Shown: in pieces, positions 26,179 through 34,520 of the stretch | How the letters are laid out: the number at the start of each line of letters is the position of its first letter | Numbering within the stretch: the first letter of the stretch is position 1 | NCBI RefSeq assembly: GCF_018861005.1 | Contig: NZ_JAHKQL010000004.1 | Location: 367,459-431,458, forward strand | DNA: 64,000 nt | From: Polaribacter vadi | Lineage (GTDB): Bacteria; Bacteroidota; Bacteroidia; Flavobacteriales; Flavobacteriaceae | Reading direction: 5' to 3' | The notes under the pieces: generated by a model | Database searches by the model: none | What the model was told of the DNA's origin: nothing | The model's input: the letters and a program-made list of their open reading frames with translations, nothing else | Made by a program: the position numbers and the translations under genes

Positions 26179-26784
26179 ATGAAAAAATTCATTCTAATTT
26201 TACTATTATATTCTAGCTACTTTTCATTAGAAGCTCACAATCCTTTAACATCTAGAGTTGAATTAGTATCATCAAGTAATAACAAAGCTGTTTTAAATAT
26301 ATACATGACTCAATCTGGGTTACAAAAAGCATTACTTAATGAACATAACGCTATTGATTTTAAAGAATTATCAAGAGATCAATATGAAAAATTAATTATA
26401 GACTATTTAAAATCTAGAATTAAATTGAGTATTAACAACACCCCTTTAGAACTAGGATTAAGCGCCGTAAAATTAGGGTCTCATGAGACTGATGCATTTT
26501 TTTATATAAAAAATTATCCTATAAACACTGAATCTTTAAAAGTTGATATTGATGCTTTTAAAGAAAATGGTAATCAACAAACTGTATTTTGGTGGAGATC
26601 ACCTAAAAAAAATGAAAAAGTTGTTTTATCAAAAAAAAATGATTTTAAAAAAGACTTTGGTATAAAAAATAATAGCCCTTTTTTAAAAAATCAATATTTA
26701 TTAATATTTGGAATATTAGTAATATCTACAATAGGTTTTATTCTTTTTATTAAAAGAAAACAGCTATTAACAAACGGTATCTAA
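26179..26784 (+). CDS. Exported protein with C-terminal membrane anchor, partner of the YHYH lipoprotein
   Basis: A 201-aa protein with a signal peptide (1-19, SLEAH), about 145 residues of predicted periplasmic beta-rich domain (HNPLTSRVELVSSSNNKAVLNIYMTQSG), then one membrane helix (LLIFGILVISTIGFILFI, about 174-191) and a short basic cytoplasmic tail. I do not recognise the family with certainty. It starts 6 bases after the YHYH gene and ends at a terminator, so the two are a unit, perhaps a periplasmic sensing or assembly pair. Confidence 0.7.
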   Translation: MKKFILILLLYSSYFSLEAHNPLTSRVELVSSSNNKAVLNIYMTQSGLQKALLNEHNAIDFKELSRDQYEKLIIDYLKSRIKLSINNTPLELGLSAVKLGSHETDAFFYIKNYPINTESLKVDIDAFKENGNQQTVFWWRSPKKNEKVVLSKKNDFKKDFGIKNNSPFLKNQYLLIFGILVISTIGFILFIKRKQLLTNGI

Positions 26785-26823
26785 TTATACTTTTATATAA
26801 AATATTTCACTTAATTTTTCTTT

Positions 26824-26857
26824 AAAATCACTCTTAAAAAAGAGTGATTTTTTGTTT
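26824..26857 (+). terminator. Terminator of the YHYH operon
   Basis: 12-bp stem AAAATCACTCTT / AAGAGTGATTTT with a 4-nt A loop and a following T run. Confidence 0.85.
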
Positions 26858-26919
26858 CATATAAAAAGTCAAAAACTTTTAACTTATCAAAATATTAGCA
26901 GATGAATACCTCATTTCAT

Positions 26920-26927
26920 TATATTTG
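26920..26927 (+). promoter_or_regulatory. rpe promoter -7 box
   Basis: TATATTTG (TAnnTTTG), 20 bases before the ATG at 26948. Confidence 0.55.
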
Positions 26928-26947
26928 CAAAAAGCACAAAAATAATA

Positions 26948-27604
26948 ATGAGTAATTTAATTGCACCTTCAATTTTAGCGGCAGATTTTGCCAACTTACA
27001 AAGAGACATAGAAATGGTAAACAATAGTGAAGCAGATTGGTTTCATATTGATATTATGGACGGTGTTTTTGTACCAAATATTTCTTTTGGAATGCCAGTT
27101 TTAAAAGCAATAAATAAGCATGCTACCAAAATAATTGATGTACATTTAATGATTGTAAATCCTGATCAATACATACAAACTTTTGCAGATTTGGGTGCAG
27201 ATATTTTAACAGTGCATTACGAAGCTTGTACACATTTGCACAGAACAGTGCAAGCCATAAAAGCTGCAGGAATGAAAGCCGGAGTTGCTTTAAATCCGCA
27301 CACACCAATTGCAGTTTTAGAAGACATTATTGTAGATTTAGATTTGGTTTGTATTATGAGTGTAAATCCAGGTTTTGGAGGGCAATCATTTATAGAAAAT
27401 ACTTATAAAAAAGTAAGCCAATTAAGACATTTAATTGAGTTTACAGAATCTAATTGTCAAATAGAAATAGATGGTGGAGTTACCAACAAAAACGCAAATA
27501 AATTAATTGAAGCTGGAGCCAATGTTTTAGTGGCAGGTAGTTTTGTTTTTGGAGCCGAAAATCCGACAGAAACTATTGCAGATTTAAAAAACATTATTGC
27601 ATAA
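26948..27604 (+). CDS. rpe: Ribulose-phosphate 3-epimerase
   Basis: A 218-aa TIM-barrel enzyme that interconverts ribulose-5-phosphate and xylulose-5-phosphate in the pentose phosphate pathway. Seen motifs are APSILAADFANL at the start, the metal-binding WFHIDIMDGVFVPNISFG and DVHLMIVNPDQY, the phosphate-binding MSVNPGFGGQSFI, and EIDGGVTNKNA near the end. Length and all catalytic positions are normal. Single gene between a promoter box and a terminator. Confidence 0.97.
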   Translation: MSNLIAPSILAADFANLQRDIEMVNNSEADWFHIDIMDGVFVPNISFGMPVLKAINKHATKIIDVHLMIVNPDQYIQTFADLGADILTVHYEACTHLHRTVQAIKAAGMKAGVALNPHTPIAVLEDIIVDLDLVCIMSVNPGFGGQSFIENTYKKVSQLRHLIEFTESNCQIEIDGGVTNKNANKLIEAGANVLVAGSFVFGAENPTETIADLKNIIA

Positions 27605-27634
27605 TCATTTCAGATTTTGTGCATCTTTATATAT

Positions 27635-27680
27635 AAGCCACGAATTCACTAATTTCTATTTTTGATTGCGTGGCTTTTTT
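27635..27680 (+). terminator. rpe terminator with long loop
   Basis: 8-bp stem AAGCCACG / CGTGGCTT, 26-nt loop, then six T. The loop contains GAATTCACTAATT, which looks like a decayed copy of a GCCACGAATTCAC-type repeat known to me from other Bacteroidota; that link is not proven here. Confidence 0.6.
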
Positions 27681-27756
27681 AGTAAAACACAACAATAAAT
27701 TGGTGACAATTTAAATTAAGTAAAAAAACATTTAATAACTCAATTTAAAAAAAGTA

Positions 27757-29127
27757 TTGTACACTGTAGTAGACATAGAAACCACAGGAAATGGATATAA
27801 AGGTCAGAAAATAACTGAAATATCTATTTTTGTTTTTGATGGAAAAGTTGTGGTAGATGAGTTTACATCATTAGTAAATCCTGAGCAAAATATACCACCC
27901 TTTATTACCAATTTAACAGGTATTACAAATGCAATGGTTAGAAATGCACCTAAGTTTTATGAAATAGCAAAAAAGGTAGCAGAAATTACAGAAGACACTA
28001 TTTTTGTGGCACATAATGTAAACTTCGATTACAATATTATTCAGGCAGAATTTAAAAGTTTAGGTTTCGATTTTAAGCGTAAAAAACTCTGTACAGTTCG
28101 TTTATCAAGAAAAATAATTCCAGGATTAAACTCATATAGTTTAGGTAATATTTGTACTGATGAAAATATACCCATTAATGGTAGGCACAGAGCAAAAGGA
28201 GATGCTGAAGCCACAACAGAATTGTTTAGAAGATTAATTGAAAGAGATGATAAATTCATCATCAATTCTTTTTTAAATCCAAGATCTAGACAAGCTACTT
28301 TACCTCCGCTTTTAGATAAAAAAGTAGTAGATAATTTACCTGAAACTTTTGGCGTTTATTATTTTAAAAATTTAGCCAAAGAAGTTATTTACGTGGGTAA
28401 AGCCAATAATATAAAGCAAAGAGTTATCAGTCATTTTTACGATAAAAAAAAGAAAGAGCAGAATATGTGTTTAGAAACTGCTGATATTTCTTATGTGAAA
28501 ACTGGCAGTGAATTATTAGCGCTTTTGTACGAATCATCAGAAATAAAACATATTTACCCAAAATACAATAGAGCCCAAAGAAAATCTGGAGAAGCAATTG
28601 GCTTATTTTCTTACGAAGACCAAAAAGGAATTTTGCATTTGGCTTATAATCGCTTAAAATTAGTACCAAATCCGTTAACCAAATATTACAATGTTTCTGA
28701 GGTTAGAAATCATTTAGAAAATTTGTGTAAAGAGTTTGAATTGTGCCCAAAATACTGTCATTTACAAACTAATGTAAGTACTTGTTTCCATTATCAAATA
28801 AAAGAATGTAAAGGTATTTGTTGCAATAAAGAGTCTGTAGAAGATTACAATTTACGTGTAAAAGAAGCAATAAAATCAATAGGAATTGGAGCTGAAAATT
28901 TGGTGATTAAAGAAATTGGAAGAACTAAGAATGAAATTGGTTTTGCCTTAATTTTAGACGGAATTTACAAAGGTTTTGGCTATGTAAATAAGCATCAATC
29001 AGAACAATTAACAAATCCAGAAGACTATTTATTTTTTGTTCAACCTCAAAAAGACAATAGAGACATTCATAGAATTATTGGTTCTTATTTAAAGAAAAAA
29101 GAGAGAAACAAAGTTATCGCTAAATAA
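27757..29127 (+). CDS. Exonuclease/GIY-YIG nuclease fusion protein (DnaQ-like + UvrC/Cho-like)
   Basis: A 456-aa protein. Residues 1-175 are a DEDD 3'-5' exonuclease with VDIETTG, HNVNFD and HRAKGDAEAT. Residues from about 197 form a GIY-YIG nuclease domain (FGVYYFKNLAKEVIYVGKANNIKQRVISHF), as in the UvrC N-terminus and Cho. A Cys-rich segment (CPKYCHLQTNVSTCFHYQIKECKGICCNKE) follows. The start is a TTG at 27757: the frame has a stop 21 bases upstream, no ATG between, and the first in-frame ATG would remove exonuclease motif I. This architecture is common in Bacteroidota and points to nucleotide-excision or related DNA repair. Confidence 0.88.
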   Translation: MYTVVDIETTGNGYKGQKITEISIFVFDGKVVVDEFTSLVNPEQNIPPFITNLTGITNAMVRNAPKFYEIAKKVAEITEDTIFVAHNVNFDYNIIQAEFKSLGFDFKRKKLCTVRLSRKIIPGLNSYSLGNICTDENIPINGRHRAKGDAEATTELFRRLIERDDKFIINSFLNPRSRQATLPPLLDKKVVDNLPETFGVYYFKNLAKEVIYVGKANNIKQRVISHFYDKKKKEQNMCLETADISYVKTGSELLALLYESSEIKHIYPKYNRAQRKSGEAIGLFSYEDQKGILHLAYNRLKLVPNPLTKYYNVSEVRNHLENLCKEFELCPKYCHLQTNVSTCFHYQIKECKGICCNKESVEDYNLRVKEAIKSIGIGAENLVIKEIGRTKNEIGFALILDGIYKGFGYVNKHQSEQLTNPEDYLFFVQPQKDNRDIHRIIGSYLKKKERNKVIAK

Positions 29128-29288
29128 AACTAAGCAAACTCTTAATTTTAAAAAAACAAAAACCCAAAATATCCGTAAAGCGTTTTTTGAGGTTCTGTTT
29201 GTATTCATAAAAATTACTGTCTCTATTTTGCTTATTTCATCCCCCAATAAAATAAAAATTTCTAGAGCTAACTTTTACTTTAACTCCC

Positions 29289-29444
29289 TTAAACAATTTT
29301 ATTTTCAAGCTTTTTTTTCTCTAAATTATTCTCTTTTTTAAAAGCCATGGTTAACAAAGCAACTTCTGTTAATAGTAATGCAATTTTTAGCTTTTTACTT
29401 TTACTTACAGCTGCAGTTAATCCTAAAATTTTTGTAGCAATCAT
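29289..29444 (-). CDS. 51-aa small hydrophobic protein
   Basis: MIATKILGLTAAVSKSKKLKIALLLTEVALLTMAFKKENN and a Lys/Glu tail: one membrane-type helix with basic flanks. A longer in-frame start at 29507 exists, but a good -7 box (29466-29473) lies between it and this ATG, so I take the ATG at 29444. It stands between the exonuclease fusion and prfA. Function unknown; it could still be a non-gene. Confidence 0.45.
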   Translation of the reverse strand: MIATKILGLTAAVSKSKKLKIALLLTEVALLTMAFKKENNLEKKKLENKIV

Positions 29445-29465
29445 AATTTTTATTTTTGGTTTCTT

Positions 29466-29473
29466 CAAAAGTA
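29466..29473 (-). promoter_or_regulatory. -7 box of the 51-aa gene
   Basis: The minus strand reads TACTTTTG (TAnnTTTG), 21 bases before the ATG at 29444. Confidence 0.45.
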
Positions 29474-29526
29474 TAAGGTTTGTACTGTGTAGATTAATGC
29501 ATTTCATTTAAAAAGTAACGCAAATA

Positions 29527-29558
29527 AAAAATCTCAAAATGTAAAATTTTGAGATTTG
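29527..29558 (-). terminator. prfA terminator
   Basis: 12-bp stem AAATCTCAAAAT / ATTTTGAGATTT with a 5-nt loop. The minus-strand T-rich tract TTTTTTATTT follows. It lies 25 bases past the prfA stop. Confidence 0.8.
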
Positions 29559-29582
29559 AATATTTTAGAAAGAAAAGTAAGC

Positions 29583-30659
29583 TTAAATTCCGTCTCCTAA
29601 TTCTTTTAATTTTTCTGTGTTTTCTGCTAACATTAATTCATCTATAATTTTCTGAATATCGCCATTCATAATATTAGGTAAATCGTATAAAGACAAACCA
29701 ATTCTGTGATCTGTAACACGACCTTGTGCATAATTGTAAGTTCTAATTTTTGCACTTCTGTCTCCAGAAGAAACCATAGAACCACGTTTTAAAGCATCTT
29801 CTGCTTGTTTTTTAGCCAATTCTAAATCGTATAAACGAGAACGTAAAACTTTAAAAGCTTTCTCTTTATTTTTATGCTGCGATTTTTGATCTTGACATTG
29901 AGCTACTAAACCTGTAGGAATATGTGTTAAACGAACAGCAGAATAGGTTGTATTTACAGATTGACCTCCTGGACCTGAAGAACAGAAAAAATCGATTCTT
30001 ACTTCTTTTGGATTAATCTCTACATCAAATTCTTCTGCCTCTGGAAAAACCATACAAGTTGCTGCAGAAGTATGCACACGACCTTGTGTTTCTGTTTGTG
30101 GTACTCTTTGCACACGATGAACGCCTGCTTCGAATTTTAAAATTCCGTAAACGTCATCTCCATTTACTTCAAATTGAATTTCTTTAAAACCACCATTTGT
30201 ACCTTCTGAATAATCTACAGTAGAAACTTTCCAACCTCTACCTTCGCAATATTTTGTGTACATTCTAAATAAATCTCCTGCAAAAATACTAGCTTCATCA
30301 CCTCCTGTACCTGCACGTAATTCTACAACTGCATTTTTAGAATCTTCTGGATCTTTAGGTATTAACAAGAATTTAATTTCCTCTTCTAATTGCGGAATTC
30401 GAGTATTAGCTTCATCAATTTCCATTTTTGCCATTTCTGTCATTTCAGCATCAGAACCATCAGCAATAATTTCTTTTGCTTCTTCTATATTGTTCATTAG
30501 AGTATTGTATTCAGCACCTTTCTTAACAACATCACCTAAATCTTTATACTCTTTCATTAATTGTGCATAACGTTTTTGATCCATAATGATTTCTGGCTGA
30601 ATAATTAAATCAGAAACCTCATCATAACGTTGTTTTACAATTCTTAATTTATCTAACAT
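29583..30659 (-). CDS. prfA: Peptide chain release factor 1
   Basis: A 358-aa class I release factor that reads UAA and UAG. The GGQ motif (G231-G232-Q233, in [21 protein letters not shown]) triggers peptidyl-tRNA hydrolysis. The region just upstream has [20 protein letters not shown], and the C-terminus has the normal RF1 ending. Length is typical. No frameshift element is present, as expected for RF1. Single gene, divergent from the small lipoprotein at 30730. Confidence 0.97.
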   Translation of the reverse strand: MLDKLRIVKQRYDEVSDLIIQPEIIMDQKRYAQLMKEYKDLGDVVKKGAEYNTLMNNIEEAKEIIADGSDAEMTEMAKMEIDEANTRIPQLEEEIKFLLIPKDPEDSKNAVVELRAGTGGDEASIFAGDLFRMYTKYCEGRGWKVSTVDYSEGTNGGFKEIQFEVNGDDVYGILKFEAGVHRVQRVPQTETQGRVHTSAATCMVFPEAEEFDVEINPKEVRIDFFCSSGPGGQSVNTTYSAVRLTHIPTGLVAQCQDQKSQHKNKEKAFKVLRSRLYDLELAKKQAEDALKRGSMVSSGDRSAKIRTYNYAQGRVTDHRIGLSLYDLPNIMNGDIQKIIDELMLAENTEKLKELGDGI

Positions 30660-30702
30660 CTTGTCCTCTTTTCTTGGATTGCGAATTTACAATTTTTATG
30701 GG

Positions 30703-30710
30703 TATCTTTG
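30703..30710 (+). promoter_or_regulatory. -7 box of the DUF6265-type lipoprotein gene
   Basis: TATCTTTG (TAnnTTTG), 19 bases before the ATG at 30730. Confidence 0.55.
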
Positions 30711-30729
30711 AAAAAACCTATCTATTTTT

Positions 30730-31164
30730 ATGAAAAAGCTACTTATTTTATGTTCATTTTTATTGATATTTTCTTGCAACAGTAATATCAAAAAAAAACA
30801 AAAACCTACTTTTTTAATTGGTGAATGGAAACGTTTAAATGACAAACCTGGTAGCCAAACTTACGAAATTTGGAACACTAATTTAGTAGGAATGGGTTAT
30901 ACAATGAAAGGTAAAACTAGGTCTTTTCAAGAAATTTTGAGTATTATTACTATTAAAGATACTCTGTATTTAGAGGTTAAAGGCGTAAATGAAAAACCAA
31001 CTTTATTTAAATTTATAGAACAAACTGATACTTCTTTTGTAAGCGAAAATCCGAAGAACGAATTCCCTAATAGAATAAAATACATTTTAGACAACAAGCA
31101 GTTAAAAGCATCTGTTTCTTCTGATGATTTTAGAATTGATTTTATTTTTGATAAGGTTAATTAA
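30730..31164 (+). CDS. Small lipoprotein, DUF6265-like
   Basis: A 144-aa lipoprotein with leader MKKLLILCSFLLIFSC (lipobox Cys16). It is followed by a single beta-barrel-like domain starting LIGEWKRLNDKPGSQTYEIWNTNLVGMGYTM and ending IDFIFDKVN. The GEW...YEiW and G-G/K-x-R-x-F-QE pattern fits DUF6265, small lipocalin-like proteins of unknown function. It has its own promoter box and stands alone before the convergent histidine kinase. Confidence 0.7.
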   Translation: MKKLLILCSFLLIFSCNSNIKKKQKPTFLIGEWKRLNDKPGSQTYEIWNTNLVGMGYTMKGKTRSFQEILSIITIKDTLYLEVKGVNEKPTLFKFIEQTDTSFVSENPKNEFPNRIKYILDNKQLKASVSSDDFRIDFIFDKVN

Positions 31165-31298
31165 ACCATTAATAATTTTAATAATAGTCAAAATATTATC
31201 ACTTTAAAAAAAGTACTAAACCATAAAGTGTGTATGTTTATTAAGTACTTTAATCAATCAGATTCTTTGAGAAAAAACACTTAAAAATCAGGTTTATG

Positions 31299-32606
31299 CT
31301 ATTTTAAAATGGTAAAATAAAATGTAGTTCCTTTACCTTCTTGGCTTTCTAACCAAATATCACCTTTATAATAATTAATTATTTTTTTAACAATAGATAA
31401 TCCTATTCCAGAAGAAGAACTAACACTCTCTAATTTGGTGAAAACTTTAAAAATCCTATCAAAATAATCTGGATTAATACCTATACCATTGTCTTTAACA
31501 AAAAATTCGTAATATTCATTTTTATCAGTTACACCTACCTCAATCAGGCCTTCTTCTTTATCACTATATTTAATTGCATTTTCTATTAAATTGATAAATA
31601 TTTGTTCAAACCTCCATAAATTTCCATGTATAGTTGGTAAATCTTTCTGAATTGTAAGTTTTACATGATCTGGTTTTGATATCCCATTAACAATATCTGA
31701 AACCATTACATTAAATTCTATATCTCTATCATCTGTATCTAACCTATCTATGGTAGAATAATCTAAAATACCTTTAATTAAGAAGTTCATTTTTTCAACA
31801 TTAAAAGATGTTTCTTTTAAAAGCTCTAAAAAATCATTAGGAACATTATCTCTATTATCTTCTAAAAACCAATCTATTAACGTTTGAATATTTATTAAAG
31901 GAGCCTTTAAATCATGAGAAACAGCATGAGCATATTTACTTAACTCTTCGTTTTGTGCTGATAAGTTTTGTAATAATTCTTCCTTTTTTTGTTCTTGTTT
32001 TTTTATAAGCTCTTCTTGTTCTTTTCTTTGAATTACATTGACTAACATATTTGCAAAAACAAAAAGTATATCTTTTTCATTTTCTGCATATTTATTTATT
32101 TTTCTAACAGAATCAAAGCCTATAAAACCAATTAATTCATTGTTTTTAATTTTAGGAATTACAATTAAACTTTGTATGCCTTGTGGTTCTAAAATAGCAC
32201 GTAAACCAAACTCTCCATCTTTGGGCAACTGGCTAACATCTTCTACATAAAAAGCCTCTCCTTTTCTGTGCGCTTCTAACCAATGTGTTATATAATCTAT
32301 GGGAATATTTTGTAAATTTTCTATTTCTGGCTCAATTCCGTTTGCACACCATTCATAAGTATTACTTGTAGTATTGTTTACAAAATCATAAGAAAAAACA
32401 TAACTTCTATCTGCTTCTACAAACTCTCCTATTTGTTTTAAAGATTTACCAACCAACTCATCTATATTCGATAAATCTGAATTGATATATTTGGTTGAAA
32501 TACTAATTAATAAATCTTGAAAACGTAATTGACGCTCAATAATAGAATTGGTTTCTTCTTTTCTAGAACCGTCATTTTCTTTTTTATTTAACTCTTTCTT
32601 AGTCAT
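31299..32606 (-). CDS. Cytoplasmic GAF-domain sensor histidine kinase
   Basis: A 435-aa soluble kinase with no membrane segment. After a charged N-terminus, a GAF domain spans about 28-190 (LISISTKYINSDLSNIDELV through LIVIPKIKNNELIGFIGFDSV). A coiled-coil linker follows (EEQEELIKKQEQKKEELLQNLSAQNEEL). HisKA has the H-box HAVSHDLKAPL (H231), and the HATPase has NLIENAIKYSD, DNGIGINPDYFDRIF and SSGIGLSIVKKI. No response regulator is adjacent, so its partner is elsewhere. The GAF ligand cannot be read from sequence. A truncated regulator/VOC scar lies directly upstream. Confidence 0.92.
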   Translation of the reverse strand: MTKKELNKKENDGSRKEETNSIIERQLRFQDLLISISTKYINSDLSNIDELVGKSLKQIGEFVEADRSYVFSYDFVNNTTSNTYEWCANGIEPEIENLQNIPIDYITHWLEAHRKGEAFYVEDVSQLPKDGEFGLRAILEPQGIQSLIVIPKIKNNELIGFIGFDSVRKINKYAENEKDILFVFANMLVNVIQRKEQEELIKKQEQKKEELLQNLSAQNEELSKYAHAVSHDLKAPLINIQTLIDWFLEDNRDNVPNDFLELLKETSFNVEKMNFLIKGILDYSTIDRLDTDDRDIEFNVMVSDIVNGISKPDHVKLTIQKDLPTIHGNLWRFEQIFINLIENAIKYSDKEEGLIEVGVTDKNEYYEFFVKDNGIGINPDYFDRIFKVFTKLESVSSSSGIGLSIVKKIINYYKGDIWLESQEGKGTTFYFTILK

Positions 32607-32683
32607 ATAAATTTCTTTTTCTGATAGTTTGATGTGCCTAAATTACGGTTTTTATAAAATAAAATTCATCTATTTATTGAACT

Positions 32684-32791
32684 TTAACAATCTTCTAAGC
32701 CCCTTTTATCTAAACTTCTTAAAATTTGCTCTAAAGATTTACCTCTATTTTTTAAACAATATTCAACTTTTGGAGGCACAACAGGATAAAT
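32684..32791 (-). pseudogene. HxlR-family transcriptional regulator, C-terminal remnant
   Basis: On the minus strand 35 codons followed by TAA read IYPVVPPKVEYCLKNRGKSL and on to QILRSLDKRGLEDC. This is the conserved winged-helix end of HxlR/YodB-type regulators (x-Y-P-x-V-P-P-K-V-E-Y-x-L-T-x-x-G-x-S-L). The frame meets a stop immediately upstream (32795-32797), and the N-terminal helix-turn-helix is absent. The fragment abuts the VOC remnant on the opposite strand, so both lost their 5' halves in one event. The Leu-Lys-Asn in place of the usual Leu-Thr-Glu and the loss of the final Trp suggest decay. Confidence 0.72.
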
Positions 32792-32895
32792 CTTTTAAAA
32801 TGTGTTATGTAAAAGATCCTTTTGGAATTGTTTTTGAAATCTATACTCACAGTTATGAGTTAACGTATTCTTCTGGCGCTTATCAAAAGAATTAA
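32773..32895 (+). pseudogene. VOC/glyoxalase-like protein, C-terminal remnant
   Basis: The last 32 codons read KMCYVKDPFGIVFEIYTHSY then ELTYSSGAYQKN. This is the final beta-strands of a vicinal-oxygen-chelate protein (D-P-F-G-x-x-F-E-I, with the Glu as metal ligand). Everything before about 32792 is missing. The longer in-frame reading back to 32629 is unlike a VOC domain (low-complexity Phe/Leu/Tyr/Asn) and overlaps the HxlR remnant antisense. It is probably not functional. Confidence 0.7.
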
Positions 32896-32916
32896 TTAGG
32901 AATTATTTCTATAATA

Positions 32917-32951
32917 AAAAACCTCTAAATTGATAAGAATTAGAGGTTTTT
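32917..32951 (-). terminator. purM terminator
   Basis: 12-bp stem AAAAACCTCTAA / TTAGAGGTTTTT with an 11-nt loop. On the minus strand it ends in a T run. It is 21 bases past the purM stop. Confidence 0.8.
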
Positions 32952-32971
32952 AAATATTTTAAAATTTGGGA

Positions 32972-34153
32972 TTATTCATAAATGAATTCACCAAACTCGC
33001 TTTTAATAGTTAACTTTTTTGTTTCTGATGCTTCTACTCTACCTACAATTTTAGCATCAACATTAAAAGATTTAGAAATAGAAATAATGTCTTCTGCAAT
33101 TTCTGGAGTAACATAAATTTCCATCCTATGTCCACAATTAAAAACTTGATACATTTCTTTCCAATCTGTTTTAGATTGTTCTTGTATTAATTTAAATAAT
33201 GGCGGAATTGGAAACATATCATCTTTTACAATGTGTAACTCATCAACAAAATGTAATATTTTGGTTTGTGCACCTCCAGAACAATGAATCATTCCATGTA
33301 CTTTATCCGAAGAAAAATTATTTAAAATTTCTTTGATAATTGGCGCATACGTTCTTGTTGGTGATAAAACCAATTTACCTGCATCAATAGGAGAATCTTT
33401 TACTTCATCTGTTAATTTAGTACCTCCTGAATATACCAATTCTTCTGGTACAGCTGCATCAAAACTTTCTGGATATTTATCTGCTAAATACTTATGAAAA
33501 ACATCGTGTCTTGCAGATGTTAAGCCATTAGAACCCATACCTCCATTATATTCGGTTTCGTAAGTTGCTTGTCCAAAAGATTCTAAACCAACAATTACAT
33601 CACCAGCTTTTATGTTTGCGTTATCAATAACATCAGAACGTTTCATTCTTGCAGTTACTGTAGAATCTACAATAATTGTTCTCACCAAATCACCAACATC
33701 TGCAGTTTCTCCTCCAGTTGAATGGATTGTTACTCCAAAACCTTTAAGATCTTCAATTAACTCTTCTGTTCCGTTTATAATTGCTGATAAAACTTCGCCA
33801 GGAATTTTACTTTTATTACGACCAATGGTTGATGATAACATGATATTATTTGTTGCACCAACACATAATAAATCGTCTATATTCATTATTAAAGCATCTT
33901 GTGCAATACCTTTCCAAACAGAAATATCTCCGGTTTCTTTCCAATACATATAAGCTAAAGAAGATTTTGTACCTGCACCATCTGCATGCATTATTAAGCA
34001 ATAATCATCGTCATTAGTTAAATAATCTGGTACTATTTTACAAAATGCTTTCGGAAATAAACCTTTGTCTATATTCTTAATTGCATTGTGCACATCTTCT
34101 TTTGATGCAGAAACACCTCTTTGTGCGTATCTTTTAGAAACTTCTTGACTCAT
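32972..34153 (-). CDS. purM: Phosphoribosylformylglycinamidine cyclo-ligase (AIR synthase)
   Basis: A 393-aa PurM-superfamily enzyme that closes the imidazole ring of AIR in purine synthesis. Residues seen include the N-terminal RYAQRGVSASKEDVHNAIK, the ATP/Mg motif MHADGAGTKSSLAYMYWKETGD, NIDDLLCVGA, HSTGGETADVGD and HCSGGAQTKILHFV, and a C-terminal NCGHRMEIYVTPE. It is about 45 residues longer than E. coli PurM, as is usual in Bacteroidota. Single gene with its own promoter box and terminator. Confidence 0.92.
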   Translation of the reverse strand: MSQEVSKRYAQRGVSASKEDVHNAIKNIDKGLFPKAFCKIVPDYLTNDDDYCLIMHADGAGTKSSLAYMYWKETGDISVWKGIAQDALIMNIDDLLCVGATNNIMLSSTIGRNKSKIPGEVLSAIINGTEELIEDLKGFGVTIHSTGGETADVGDLVRTIIVDSTVTARMKRSDVIDNANIKAGDVIVGLESFGQATYETEYNGGMGSNGLTSARHDVFHKYLADKYPESFDAAVPEELVYSGGTKLTDEVKDSPIDAGKLVLSPTRTYAPIIKEILNNFSSDKVHGMIHCSGGAQTKILHFVDELHIVKDDMFPIPPLFKLIQEQSKTDWKEMYQVFNCGHRMEIYVTPEIAEDIISISKSFNVDAKIVGRVEASETKKLTIKSEFGEFIYE

Positions 34154-34172
34154 ATTATTGTATTGTGAATTG

Positions 34173-34180
34173 CAAATTTA
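34173..34180 (-). promoter_or_regulatory. purM promoter -7 box
   Basis: The minus strand reads TAAATTTG (TAnnTTTG), 19 bases before the purM ATG. Confidence 0.5.
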
Positions 34181-34300
34181 GGTTTTTGATTGAAAAAAAC
34201 AGTAGAAATCTGAATGAATGTTTACTAGCAAAGGAGCAAAGCTTTTACAAAAAGCTCAAAATATTTTTTTTTCAAAAAAAAAGTTTATTTATTAGAAAAA

Positions 34301-34353
34301 ACCTCACATCTTTTAATAGTGAAATAAATTCAGTACAAAAAAAACTGTGAGGT
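34301..34353. repeat. 8-bp inverted repeat in the purM-GSIII gap
   Basis: ACCTCACA (34301-34308) and TGTGAGGT (34346-34353) pair across a 37-base AT-rich loop. This part of the 366-base gap 34154-34520 holds no credible gene. The only reading frame (34165-34350) is low-complexity and starts inside the purM promoter. Confidence 0.4.
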
Positions 34354-34404
34354 ATTTAATACTGTTGATTATTTAAAATTACTTCCTTTTTAGGTAAGCT
34401 ATAT

Positions 34405-34488
34405 GCGTTAGGGATTGAATGGTTTGTTTTAGCTCTTTTTTGCTTTTTCAGCAAAAAAAGCGAGTAATGAAAGCCCGTTAAAACGCCC
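34405..34488. repeat. Nested hairpin element, likely dispersed intergenic repeat
   Basis: It runs from GCGTTAGGGATTGAA to GAAAGCCCGTTAAAACGCCC. Outer arms GCGTT/AACGC and GGG/CCC enclose an inner hairpin TTTTTTGC / GCAAAAAA (34436-34443 and 34451-34458) with a 7-nt loop. The GTTAGGGATTGAA...GAAAGCCCG ends are GC-rich compared with the surroundings. I recall similar elements between genes in other Flavobacteriaceae; copy number must be checked. It fills the gap before GSIII and could act as that gene's 3' structure. Confidence 0.55.
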
Positions 34489-34520
34489 AAAACCTCATAA
34501 ACTCAATACCTAAAAGTATA

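Noticed and set aside
32629..32790. Reading the 32629-32895 frame as one intact 88-aa gene
   Set aside because: Only the last third resembles a VOC protein. The first 54 codons are AT-rich low complexity and overlap the HxlR remnant on the other strand, so it is a broken gene, not a small one.
34165..34350. Possible 61-aa gene between purM and GSIII
   Set aside because: Low-complexity Lys/Phe/Asn composition, start inside the purM promoter region, no promoter box of its own.
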